Shown here in pieces: positions 34,601-43,229 of a stretch of DNA of 64,000 bases (its first letter is position 1; each line of letters opens with the position of its first letter). The stretch covers positions 6,048,501-6,112,500 of the forward strand of contig CM072344.1 in assembly GCA_036874045.1 (NCBI GenBank), in the 5' to 3' direction. This stretch comes from Cymodocea nodosa. Lineage: Eukaryota; Streptophyta; Magnoliopsida; Alismatales; Cymodoceaceae. A model generated the notes under the pieces. That model searched no databases. It was not told the DNA's origin and saw nothing but the letters and a program-made list of their open reading frames with translations. The translations under genes were made by a program, and so were the position numbers.

Positions 34601-36160
34601 TTCTAAAATCAAGTCATTATTCATTTCATGCTCACCACTATTCTCTTGTAACAATGCCTTGTGTTCTAGATTATCTTTAACGTCTAGAAAGCAAATTTCA
34701 GCACTAAGTTCTTCCTCATTACTACTATTTTCAACTTCTTCAAATAATTCAGAAATGCTTACACTAATGTTGTCATCTACTTGATGGTTTATAGTCCTAT
34801 CTCTTTTAAAAATGTTCAATGATATCACCTTATTGTTAAAGGAGATTGACATTTTACCATTTCTACAATTAATGTGGGCATTAATAGTTGCTAAGAATGG
34901 TCTCCCTAGGATCAATGTAGATTCATTTGGTTCACAAGTTGGTGCATTGGTTTCTAAAATGATAAAGTCGGCTGGGTATATAAAATCTTCAATTTGAATT
35001 AAGACATCTTCTACAATACCCATGGGACTCCTATATGATCTATCAGCTAGTTTAATTAGTGTTCTAGTTTTCTTAATTCCTGTGATTCCCAATTGTTCAT
35101 ATAAGTGTTTTGGCATCACGTTAACTCCTGCACCAAGATCTAATAATGCTTTTTCAATTAAAACATTCCCTATTAAGCAAGTTATTAGAGGAACACCAGG
35201 ATCATTGAATTTTTTAGCTAAACTATCAAGCAACATTGAACTACTTAACTCGGTTAAATAAACTTGCTTACTTAATTTTTTTCTTGGCTTCCTATGCTTG
35301 GTACAAAGGTTTTTAAGAACCCTCCCATATGCTGAAATTTTTCTAATTAATTCTAACATAGGCATATTAACATTGATTTTCTCAAATATGGTTCTTATAG
35401 CTTCATTTTCCTCATTTTCTTTGTTGTTGTCAAGCCGACTAGGAAATGGTGGTTTGTTGTTCATATTTTCAGATGTTTCTTCTTTCTTTTTATCCATTTC
35501 TAAGTCTATAACAGGGTTTTCTTCAATTAATTCTTCATTAGTTTCATCCATTAGACATTTTTCAAGTTCAACTCCTTCATGTTCTAGTTCTACATCCTTA
35601 TGTTCATCTCTTGTCAACATATTTTCTTCCTTTTCATCTACATTTTCTTCACTTTGTTTTTCTTCACTTTCATGTTCTAATATGTTTCTTTCTATGGTTT
35701 TTCCAGATCTTAAGATTAAATTCACGTTTTTATCTACTTTAGAGTCTTCTTCATCATCTATGACAATTACATCTTCTTTTTGTTGTAGGAGCTTAGTGGC
35801 AACATAATAGCTATCTCCTAACTCTATGATTCTCTCTATATTCCTCATGGACTCTTCTATAGAACTACTACTAACATGAGAGCAATCACAAACATCATTT
35901 CTTTCATCAATATGAGATTTATGCATATCAAAATCGTAAGAAAATTCACTAGCGTCATGCAAGACATCATATTCATCACTAACATGAGTTGTTTCTTCTA
36001 CTGGTTGAATTTTTATATTAAATAACTTACTGGTACATATGCTTTCATCATGACCTTTTACATGGTAATAAGAACAAACACTTTCAGATAAAAAGTCATT
36101 TATAAACTTAAAAGGATCATCATGATGAAAATTTGACATACTTGCAAGAAATTTAAGCAA
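31691..36160 (-). CDS. Gypsy B pol polyprotein (protease-RT-RNase H-integrase), open
   Basis: 1489 codons without a stop, beginning 100 bp after the PBS. Order: a damaged knuckle CSYYHVKGHDESIC (about 30-43, second Cys now Tyr); a long acidic segment; the pre-protease motif LELIRKISAYGRVLKNLC; protease ALLDLGAGVNVMP (about 340, D-L-G-A); RT with IFIDDFSVFG (catalytic DD), SRWVSPVHVVPKK and RMAFGLCNAPATFQRCM; RNase H MCDASNYAVGAVLG, TTTEKEFLAVVFALD, HTDHAAIKHL; integrase HHCC finger (HNHACGGHLSHR...CRHCDRC) and DDE residues in WGIDFMGPFP, IISDNGPHF and HPQTSGQVEVSNRQI; C-terminal FKTSWTGPFIIK. No chromodomain. All catalytic residues I can check are present. It copies and integrates the element. 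It is probably translatable, but activity would need gag supplied in trans. Confidence 0.92.
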   Translation of the reverse strand: MLKFLASMSNFHHDDPFKFINDFLSESVCSYYHVKGHDESICTSKLFNIKIQPVEETTHVSDEYDVLHDASEFSYDFDMHKSHIDERNDVCDCSHVSSSSIEESMRNIERIIELGDSYYVATKLLQQKEDVIVIDDEEDSKVDKNVNLILRSGKTIERNILEHESEEKQSEENVDEKEENMLTRDEHKDVELEHEGVELEKCLMDETNEELIEENPVIDLEMDKKKEETSENMNNKPPFPSRLDNNKENEENEAIRTIFEKINVNMPMLELIRKISAYGRVLKNLCTKHRKPRKKLSKQVYLTELSSSMLLDSLAKKFNDPGVPLITCLIGNVLIEKALLDLGAGVNVMPKHLYEQLGITGIKKTRTLIKLADRSYRSPMGIVEDVLIQIEDFIYPADFIILETNAPTCEPNESTLILGRPFLATINAHINCRNGKMSISFNNKVISLNIFKRDRTINHQVDDNISVSISELFEEVENSSNEEELSAEICFLDVKDNLEHKALLQENSGEHEMNNDLILEVKERNKLKALPQNLKYAFIDKQNEYPVIIGANLIPNQEEKLMKILSKNKRAPGWQLSDIVGVSPTIVQHRIILEDENYAFREPQRRLNPQMSEVVKKEIVKWLDNGIIYPISDSRWVSPVHVVPKKSGFTVVENQDHELVSTRIKTSWRVCIDYCKLNSATRKDHFPLPFVDQMLERLAGHEFYCFLDGYSGYNQIPIISKDQEKTTFTCPSGTYAFRRMAFGLCNAPATFQRCMAGIFYDMNEKFLEIFIDDFSVFGKNFDICLHHLDMVLQRCVEKNFILNWEKCHFMVNEGIVLGHVISNRGIEVDKAKIDVISHLQPPKSVKEVRSFLGHAGFYRRFIHNFSKIARPITNLLAKDSEFVFDEHCLAAFNQLKHALISPPIIHAPIWDYPFEIMCDASNYAVGAVLGQIIDKKHHVICYASKTLNEAQVNYTTTEKEFLAVVFALDKFRPYLVCNQVIVHTDHAAIKHLMSKKDAKPRLIRWVLLLQEFNIEIKDKVGKENLVADHLSRLENIPACNNVINEKFPDESLFLVGKLPWFADIANYLATGLIPTDLSKPDKKRLRYMAKHYVWMEPYLYKMGSDQILRRCLPEDEIANVLNFCHNHACGGHLSHRKTSLKILECGFYWPSLIKDSKDHCRHCDRCQRMGKISKRNMMPLNPIIEVEIFDVWGIDFMGPFPISFGYSYILLAVDYVSKWIEVIPTKRNDAKVVVDFLRSNIFARFGIPRAIISDNGPHFCNRVFQMALRKYGVTHKLATPYHPQTSGQVEVSNRQIKHMLEKVIKPSKKDWAEKLNDAFWGYRTAHKTVLGMSPFRVVYEKACHLPIEIEHKAEWAIRTFNMCVDDVGKARKYQLNELEEMRREAYENAKIAKERAKAFHDKKILRKDFHEGQEVLLYNSRLHLFPGKFKTSWTGPFIIKHIYNHGAIAIENCKTRFKTVVNGQRLKEYYPGKTYNHGESALLLEPNYN

Positions 36161-36260
36161 TAAAATTCACAACTAAGCACAAGAAAGATATGTTTATCAA
36201 AATTTGTCAAACAACCAACTAAGAACTTCAAATATGGTAAAAATAAACTAAGCCAAATTG

Positions 36261-36282
36261 CCAATCCCCGGCAACGGTGCCA
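36261..36282 (-). promoter_or_regulatory. Primer-binding site of gypsy B
   Basis: The minus strand reads TGGCACCGTTGCCGGGGA, six bases after the right LTR. It sets the direction of the element and shows that the right LTR is the 5' LTR. The tRNA was not identified. Confidence 0.85.
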
Positions 36283-36288
36283 ATAACT

Positions 36289-37825
36289 TGTTGAGCTATA
36301 TTTTTAGCTCAAGCTTTGCTGCAAGTGCACAGTTCTTTTGGTGTACATGGCAAATATAGGTCATTCTTCCACAAGGATTGTGTTTATGACTTAATCAACT
36401 ATTACTCAACTTGTTCTTCAAGCTCTTAGGTATACTTCAGTAAATTAATGACATGTGAATATAGAATAATCAAAGTTAACACAAGCTCACAAATCATGCA
36501 ATTTCAAGGCAATGTGTAGTGGAAAATGGTGATGTGAATCAATTTCTTTACTTGTAAATCTATCAACTCATTCAATTATAACATGCACACAAGTTCCACG
36601 TGATTTCAGAAGTGATATCCATGCATCAATATTAAGGAAAGAAAAATAAAACAAGAAGGTTCAATAGACTATACTACTCTATTCTAATTTATACTAAATG
36701 CATGCAACTATGCTATTTGCTAATCTAGCTAAACTATACTATACTACTTGCATTAGAAATTCTTTTTGGAGATTGATTAGGACAAAATGTGATCAATATA
36801 AGATATAACAAACTCAATTAACTACTGAAATTAAAATTAACAACTAGAGATAAGTGATAGGTTCTTCATTCAAATGAACATCAACACTTATTTTCTTCTT
36901 CTTTCAATTCACACCTTCTTCTCAAATGCGCCAAGCCACCATTGGTGAGTGTCATTCACTCGTGTGAAAGCCTCACCAACAGCCCCAACAATACATGTGA
37001 ATAGAGGATGCAAATTAGAAGTTGAAAAGAAGAATTAAACATTCATATACATTCATTGAACTCTATCTAGCTAAGAAGACATATAATTGAGATGTTCACC
37101 ACCATTTCTCATCAATTCTTCCTTCTATACAAGAAAATAATAAACTCTAAGAGTTGTCACTACCTTAGGAGCTTCTTATCTTCTTCTCTAGAGCTTTGAA
37201 TTCAATGGAACTTGGCAGCAAATCCACCTCCAAGCTTGGACGTCTTCTCCTTAGCCCTTGGAATGGTGAATAGCATGAATGGATGGTCTCTCTTTGGAAG
37301 CACAAGCCTCACCTCCAAGCTTCTTCTCCTCCTTCTTTCTCTCGTTGGAAACACCAAGTTGTTGGCCAAAATTCCTCTCCCCTTGTATTTATGTTGTTTT
37401 GTCTTCTCTCTCTTTGATGTGGCACCTTGGTTTTATCACCAAGCCAATAAGATGCCATAGATCTAGGAGGGCCAATAAGGTGTTGGCATGTCCTCTTCTT
37501 TAAAGTTTAGTCCACCAACTTTTGATTCTTTACATCTTCTTTGGTCTTTTGCATTAAGCTCCTCCCATATATATGTTACCTACAATTAATGGAAGTTGAA
37601 CTCCAAGAGACGTTAGCCAACATAGGACATGCAAAATAAATCAATGTGTTTCATGTAAAATTATATCCAATGGGGGATGCACTTGCTAATTAAATTTCTA
37701 TATTGCACTATATTTCAAGACTTATATTACCCATAATTAATATCATTTATCCATCATAGATACATAATATCATGCAAAATTACTTATAAAATTCATTAAA
37801 AATGGGCAAAATTAAAGCTTGATCA
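36289..37825 (-). repeat. LTR B, right (5' LTR), minus orientation
   Basis: 1537 bp, minus-strand start TGATCAAGC at 37825 (other copies have TGTTCAAGC) and end AGCTCAACA at 36289. It is directly followed by the PBS. Confidence 0.92.
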
Positions 37826-38005
37826 TTAACTCAACGAAGTAAGTTTGTTGAGTTAACCGTAACTCCACGAGGTCAGTAATATAATATAAAGTCACTCCAT
37901 TGAGTTATCTGTAACTCAACGAAGTTAGTCCGTGGAGTTAGCAATAGTTATCGACTGTATTCAGTTGAGTTTTCTGTAACTCAATGAGGTTAGTTTGTGG
38001 ATTAA
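36289..38005 (-). repeat. Inverted arm 2 (LTR B plus F flank)
   Basis: Partner of 27043-28760. Similarity runs without a break across the LTR/target boundary and stops at 38005 (GTGGATTAA). The right side then continues into the F block, while the left partner continues into a copia fragment. Confidence 0.88.
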
Positions 38006-38494
38006 GCAGAATAGTTATTCTTTTAACCACAAACGAAACTTCGTCGGTTTAGCGGTTACCAAAATTTGAAATTAGTAGTGGTACACGTACCCATATAAAC
38101 AGGAACCACGATGCACGTTGCAAGACATGTTCTTGCAACGAGATTTATTCACTTTATGGATGCACAGTATATATATATAACAGAATGTTATTTACGAGTT
38201 ACCAACACTTTTAAAAGAAAGGAGAATGCGTTGGAGGAACTGGAAGGAGAAGCAGTTGATTCAACTTCATCCGATAATAAATATTTATAAAATGGAAAGC
38301 TTCAGACTGGTATGTAATTAATCTTCTACTATTTATTTATGAGCACATGGACTCATTCTCTAAGCACTAAATGATTAGTAAGAACACCTACCCAGGAATT
38401 TTCATTAGAGAGGAGTACTGAAAAATTTTCGGAACTGAACTTTAACGAAATTCTTTGGGGTGTAGCTAACCTTTCTTTAAAAGAGAATGTAGAA
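37831..38494 (+). promoter_or_regulatory. Leader/promoter-like region upstream of F-block gag, plus copy
   Basis: No gene. Units AACTCAACGAAG, AACTCCACGAGG and AACTCAATGAGG repeat between 37830 and 37990. Then come the 38116-38140 hairpin, a TATA-like TATATATATATAA at about 38168 and 315 bp of leader to the gag ATG. It is the same as 22742-23430 on the other strand, at roughly 90% identity by eye. Conservation of the TATA-like box and its spacing in both copies suggests a promoter for gag and the F-box gene. Confidence 0.55.
38116..38140 (+). other. Hairpin with palindromic loop, plus copy
   Basis: Arms CGTTGCAAG and CTTGCAACG with loop ACATGTT, conserved in both F blocks. Hairpins whose loop holds a self-complementary hexamer are typical of retroviral dimer-initiation sites. 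The TATA-like box lies just downstream, however, so this hairpin may not be in the RNA. Confidence 0.6.
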
Positions 38495-39681
38495 ATGACT
38501 GCTCTAGTAGAAAAACCATTAGGAGAAATTCTGTATCCTAAATTAATTGATGAACCTTCATGTATTCGATTGCCAAACTTTGAGGGAGATAGGTTTGAAC
38601 TGAAATCTAATTATATTAGTCAATTGCCACATTTTCATGGATTAGAAAGAGAGGATGCCTATTATTTCCTTAGAGAATTTAACGAAGTTTGTCAAATAAT
38701 GAAAATGTCGAACATGAGTATAGATGCTATTAAACTTAGATATATCCCTTTTTCTTTAAAAGACACAGCTAAGAGATGGTTATATACTCTATCGCCTAAT
38801 TCAATTTCTACAAAGACTAAATTTTGCTTGATTTTTCTGGAAAAATATTATCCAACACATCAAACGATTAAAAAGAAGAAAGAAATATTAATGTGTAGCC
38901 AAAAACAAGGTGAATCATTCTGGAAATATTTTGAAAGATTTAAAGATTTACTGACTCAATGTCCACATCATGTAATGAGTAGAGCACAACTAGTAAGTAT
39001 AATTTATGAAGGCATAGATGTTTCAACGAAATTTTTATTGGAATCTACTTGTCAAAATGGATTTTTAAAGTTATGTAGTGAAGAAGCATGGACATATTTA
39101 GAAAACTTTGCAAAAAGAACTGCACAGTGGGAAAATTCGGCTGAAGCTATTGCAGAAAGAAAATATTGCCAAGATGAATGCATGAAATAGATTCCAATAC
39201 TATGCTTGAGGTGAAATTAAATGAATTAACAAAGAAAATAGAAGAGTTATCATTAAATCAAAAGCTAGCAGAAAAGAATGCAAACATAAATGACTTAGAT
39301 ATTATTTATGCTAGAAACTAGAGAGATAACTTGGGAAATTCTTGTCATCCTAATTGGAGAAATCACCCGAATTTATCTTGGAGAAACAACAATTTCCAAG
39401 GAGGAGAAAATATAAATGAGAAGAACATAAGTTATGAAGTATTAATTGAATAAGGAGCTAGAATAGAGAAATTAGAAAAGATAATCCAACAAGTAAACAA
39501 TCGTCTAGAATTTATATTTGAAAATGTTGCAATTCAAAATCAGAATAAAAATATATCACTTAGACAGAAGGAACCAATGGAAGTTAGACCTACTAGAGGA
39601 TTTCCAATACAAGCTATACCTAATCCTATCAATAGAATGGCTAATGAAATTGATACCTCTTCTAGGAGGGTAGCTGAATGA
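38495..39681 (+). pseudogene. Gypsy-type gag of the F block, plus copy, one frameshift
   Basis: 231 codons are open from the ATG at 38495 to 39190, with the same core as the minus copy (NFEGDRFELKSNYISQLPHF, DTAKRWLYTLSP, QKQGESFWKYFERFKDLL, CPHHVMSRAQLVSIIYEGID). Close to 39160 one A is missing from an A-run compared with the minus copy, so the reading shifts to DECMK-stop. The correct frame continues to 39681 (MHEIDS-like start, WRNHPNLSWRN, coiled-coil IEKLEKIIQQ, SSRRVAE) with two stops. Gag would coat the element RNA. It lies 191 bp before the F-box gene in the same direction, as in the minus copy, so the two probably moved together. Confidence 0.82.
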
Positions 39682-39760
39682 AGTAGCATATCTGAAGCAA
39701 CTATATGTATGTATATATGTTTTTTTATTTTTAGTTAATAGTATCGTAGAGTTAATTTTT

Positions 39761-39787
39761 AACTCAACGAACTTAGTTCGTTGAGTT
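39761..39787 (+). other. Perfect 12-bp hairpin between gag and the F-box gene
   Basis: AACTCAACGAAC is followed by TTA and then its exact complement. It is formed by two head-to-head copies of the AACTCAACGAA unit common in LTRs here. It could act as an RNA hairpin or as paired protein-binding sites; a similar one stands at the same place in the minus copy. Confidence 0.7.
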
Positions 39788-39872
39788 ATGCTTTAACTCC
39801 ACGAGAGTGTGCATTAGTTATGTTAATTTTTGTCTCTACTAAATTTTTGTTTGTGTTTTACAGAATCGACAA

Positions 39873-41012
39873 ATGGAATTGATGCAACTACCATTGGATG
39901 CACTAAGGGAAGTACTAAGTAACTTGTCAGCTAAAGATCTGTGCAGGCTGTGTTGTGTATCAAAGGAAATTAAAGACTGTATTGAAGAAAAATATTTTCA
40001 AGGACTACAAACTGCAAAAATGACAAAGATTAGAGATGGATTCATATGGAGGTCATTTAATCGTAGTTCAAATACCCATGAATATCTGGATATGGAAGAA
40101 ACTACTAGAATTCCACCCAATGCATTAGAAGGAATAAATCATATTATGGGGATAGATGAAGGATTAATCATATACAAGACGAGACCAAGGTATGCAAGTT
40201 TATTATTACCTGATATTTTGATAAGAAATCCTATACCAGGAGAAGAATGGAATATAGGAAGACCTAATAGATTTGAAGCACCAATTGTAAATTGTGGGTC
40301 AGCTTTAATATTTTATGATAAAAATTCTGCAATTCCTGAAAAATTATATTATTGGAGACCTATAGGAAATTCGAGTGAAGATTTACGCTTAAGTGTGTAT
40401 AATTTTCTAAACAGATCTTGGAATGAAAATATTATGATATATCTAGGACAAAAATCATTAATTAACCAAACACATGTCATACTTGATGGATATATATATC
40501 TAGTCACGGAGATATCATTAGCACATGAATCTGATTTATACATAGTGAGCATAGACAGTTATGATGAATATATAGCAATTTTACCTGTACCGAGTGAAAT
40601 AGCTAAACCACCATCTGCAGAATTTAATGAAATTCAAATAGGAGTGTGGTATAATGAAGAAGATGATCCTACTTTATGTCTGATAAGATGGTGGGATGAA
40701 CTGATGAAATTTCAAATATGGATTATTGAAGACATAAATGAATGGAAGTGGGAGGAGGAGTATATTGAAATAGATGTAGAAATAGAAACTGCTACATTAC
40801 CTTGGAACCAAAAAGGATCCCTTTGTGTATTACGTATCATTAATGGTAATACACTCGTATTTGGAATTTATAATATATTACATGTTTACAAATTAAGAAG
40901 GAACAAGAACTGCATTAAAACAAAATTAATAGCAAGAAGAACTATGCCTAAAAAGTTTGCTTGGACTGATACATTTATTCCATTTGTTTCTACTTTTCAA
41001 TCATGTTCTTAA
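39873..41012 (+). CDS. F-box protein with FBA-like C-terminal domain, carried by the F retroelement block
   Basis: An intact single-exon ORF of 379 codons. Residues about 5-45 form an F-box (LPLDALREVLSNLSAKDLCRLCCVSK), the part that binds SKP1 in SCF ubiquitin ligases. Residues about 90-350 look like an F-box-associated (FBA) substrate-binding domain: GLIIYKTRP, HVILDGYIYLVTEI, DLYIVSIDSYDEYIAILPVP, WWDELMKFQIWIIEDINEWKWEEEY, then GSLCVLRIINGNTLVFGI and YNILHVYKL. Length fits plant F-box/FBA proteins. It stands 191 bp after a gypsy gag, and a second copy with the same neighbour is at 20231-21366. The likely role, by family, is choosing a target protein for ubiquitination; the target is unknown. 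It is open although the adjoining gag is not. It could be a captured host gene or a former host locus into which the gag inserted; two matching pairs favour capture. Confidence 0.82.
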   Translation: MELMQLPLDALREVLSNLSAKDLCRLCCVSKEIKDCIEEKYFQGLQTAKMTKIRDGFIWRSFNRSSNTHEYLDMEETTRIPPNALEGINHIMGIDEGLIIYKTRPRYASLLLPDILIRNPIPGEEWNIGRPNRFEAPIVNCGSALIFYDKNSAIPEKLYYWRPIGNSSEDLRLSVYNFLNRSWNENIMIYLGQKSLINQTHVILDGYIYLVTEISLAHESDLYIVSIDSYDEYIAILPVPSEIAKPPSAEFNEIQIGVWYNEEDDPTLCLIRWWDELMKFQIWIIEDINEWKWEEEYIEIDVEIETATLPWNQKGSLCVLRIINGNTLVFGIYNILHVYKLRRNKNCIKTKLIARRTMPKKFAWTDTFIPFVSTFQSCS

Positions 41013-41220
41013 GCTGTGATTTTGTGTGTTTAATGTTGTGTATTCTGCATTTATTTTTAGAGAAAAAAAAAAGAGAATTTTGAAGTTTTCATGTTCGTTT
41101 TATAAAAAAAAAAAAAAACAAAATATCAATCTAGTTTGTTGGTATCTGTTCTAGGAAACCAATTGGCTTGCTTGTGAGCCACCAAAGGCATAGGAGGGGG
41201 GTGAATTAGAAAATATTTCT
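41013..41220 (+). other. 3' flank of the plus F block and breakpoint
   Basis: 41013-41195 matches the minus copy (TTGGTATCTGTTCTAGGAAACC, GAGCCACCAAAGGCATAGGAG), with A-runs near 41066 and 41103. At about 41195 it breaks off and becomes GGGGTGAATTAGAAAATATTTCT, which resembles the end of a copia LTR on the minus strand. No gene. Confidence 0.55.
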
Positions 41221-41287
41221 TGTAGGATCGTATGGCTACACAAGAGGGGGGTGAATTATGTATCTTTACTATTTTCTGAAATATAAT
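41221..41287 (-). repeat. Older D LTR (S), first 67 bp, minus orientation
   Basis: TGTAGGATCGTATGG to the ATAAT at 41283-41287. These are the terminal bases of a D LTR; the remainder is at 52637-54328, displaced by D1. Confidence 0.8.
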
Positions 41288-43029
41288 TGAAACTTTAAAA
41301 CTCAAAAACAAGTCGAGACATTGTTTTCATAAAATCATTTTTATTCAAGGTTTCAATTACAATATACAATTCAATTCTCCTCGGAAATTGTAGATGCAAT
41401 TATATCTCCATACCATGTATCATCTAAACAATTTCATAACTACAAATAGAGAAAACTAATTTACGTAATTTAAAACATTTCTCCCTATTTGAGATCTTTC
41501 TTCTTCTTCTTTTTCTTCTGCAGCAATTCTTCAATGACAAATATCTTATCTTTCTTTGCTTCACCGAATTTGCTTTCTTATGATAATTCAAATCTTTAGT
41601 GACATAAATCTGACCTTTTCTGCTTCATTGAATTTTCTTCTGCTTGAGAGATTTTCCCTGAGAAGGTGTTTTTGATCCTTGAAAAAGATTTTTCTTTTGG
41701 AGTGCAGGGATGATTTTATCCTTGAAAAGATTTTTCTTTTTTTGTGCAAGGATGGTTTGATCAACGAGAACTCTATGCCTTTTATACAGTATCTTCATTT
41801 CATGCATATCCTCCACGTTTAGTCACTACCAGTTTTCCACTTCTCCACATCTTTTCTTTTTCCTTCATCGAAACACACACGTTCCAACCCACGTTTATAT
41901 TTCAAATTTTCTTTAATCATCAGTCTTGGATATCTGAAAAATTTCCTGCAAAATAAACTTTCTCGTCCAAAAGTTTTTCATCAGTGTAATAAGAAGTCGT
42001 TACTTTAATGTTAACTAAACGAGTAACACAAGTATATATATATAACTTAATGTTTCTAACTTAACGAGTTCACCATGTGCTATTTCACATGACAAGTACT
42101 GTAGCTAACTCAACGAACTAAGTCCGTGATGTTATGCTATCTCAACGAACCAGCTTAACCTTTCTTTCGGAAGGTTAAATGATAACTCACCGAAAACAGT
42201 TTAAGTTACGGAAGTAAGTCACTGAAAAACTCTTTATATGATAAAACTAGTGAGACACGTGTCAAGACCTGAAAACATGACTTAAGTTACCTTTCGTATA
42301 GTTACAACTGTAAGTCTCTGAAAAAACTTTAACTCACCGATTCAGTAATAAACAAATGTTTTTATAATAAGAATTTTGCCACGTGCAAAAATAACAACTT
42401 AAGTTTATAACGCTAACCTAACGTATTGCCTTAGTGTTCAATATAGCAACTCAACGCGTTTAGTTATGTTAACTTAACGAGTTAAACATGTGCACCTCAC
42501 GTGATACAATACAACATTCGTAACTTATAATTTCACCACGTGTATAACACTAAAATAATGAGTTCGTCTCTTCTTTTACTCACTAACTTAACGAGTTATC
42601 ACATGACCTATTTTAACCTTTAAGCCTCTAACTTAACGAGTTCTCACGTGACCTCTATATAAACAAAACTCTAACTTACCAAGTTGTCTAAACGTGCACT
42701 ATTCATGATATAGAAGATATAACTTTAAAACATATCATGCTATTCAATAAAAACACACGTTAACTTAACGTTTAGTTAAATGAGAAATTTATTCAACGAA
42801 ACGACTAGTTATTAACTTCAGATCCAATACAGACAAGTATTTATATCAGTAAGCTTTTTCTGTATTAATTGATGATTTTAATTTCTTTTCACAAGCAATA
42901 GTAATTAAGCAAATATGATTATTTTCATTCAGCACACATCATCAAAAAAAAAATACTCAACAATTACATTTCAGAAAATATTAAAAATACACAATTCACC
43001 CCCCTCTTGTGTAGCCATACAATCCTACA
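41288..43029 (+). repeat. D1 5' LTR with its first 1675 bp inverted in place
   Basis: 41288-42962 is the LTR head in reverse (TGAAACTTTAAAAC to AATACTCAACA). 42963-43029 is the LTR tail in normal orientation, ending CAATCCTACA before the PBS. Head plus tail gives 1742 bp, against 1764 in the 3' LTR. See the finding on in-place inversion. Confidence 0.8.
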
Positions 43030-43031
43030 AG

Positions 43032-43043
43032 TGGTATCAGAGC
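43032..43043 (+). promoter_or_regulatory. Primer-binding site of D1 (tRNA-iMet type)
   Basis: TGGTATCAGAGC two bases after the LTR, the standard initiator-methionine tRNA site of plant copia elements. Confidence 0.92.
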
Positions 43044-43229
43044 ATTGTTAATAATCTTTGATATAAAATCTATACCAACTTATTTAATATCATTGCTTAT
43101 TCTACCTTCCTTGTTTTTAAACAGAAATTAATATCTGAGCATACATTTAACTTTCTTGATTTAAGGCTCAAGTTGTTTTAAAGCTTTTAGATTGTTTAAA
43201 ATCAAATAGGTTGAAAAATCTAAGGTAAG

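Larger units (their letters stand above)
27224..37825 (-). mobile_element. Gypsy B: Athila-like element with mutually inverted LTRs and pol before gag
   Basis: Flanked by TTAAC at 27219-27223 and 37826-37830. On the minus strand the order is LTR (37825-36289), PBS, pol (36160-31691), gag (31381-29955), 3' non-coding with G-rich tract, then an LTR in the opposite orientation (28760-27224). The two LTRs have equal length (1537 bp) and only a handful of differences, so insertion or rearrangement is recent compared with the neighbours. Pol is fully open; gag is not. Confidence 0.82.

Noticed and set aside
34407-35807. Plus-strand ORFs of 61-169 codons opposite gypsy B pol
   Set aside because: They are shadows of the acidic pol codons on the other strand (Ser/Phe/Leu-rich) with no independent support.
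27219-37830. TTAAC as firm proof of a simple gypsy B insertion
   Set aside because: The site is a palindrome (GAGTTAACTC), so matching flanks could arise from inverted duplication; kept only as supportive.
42963-43029. The 67-bp LTR tail as an independent LTR fragment insertion
   Set aside because: It is directly followed by the PBS and interior of D1 and its missing head is the reversed 41288-42962, so it belongs to D1.
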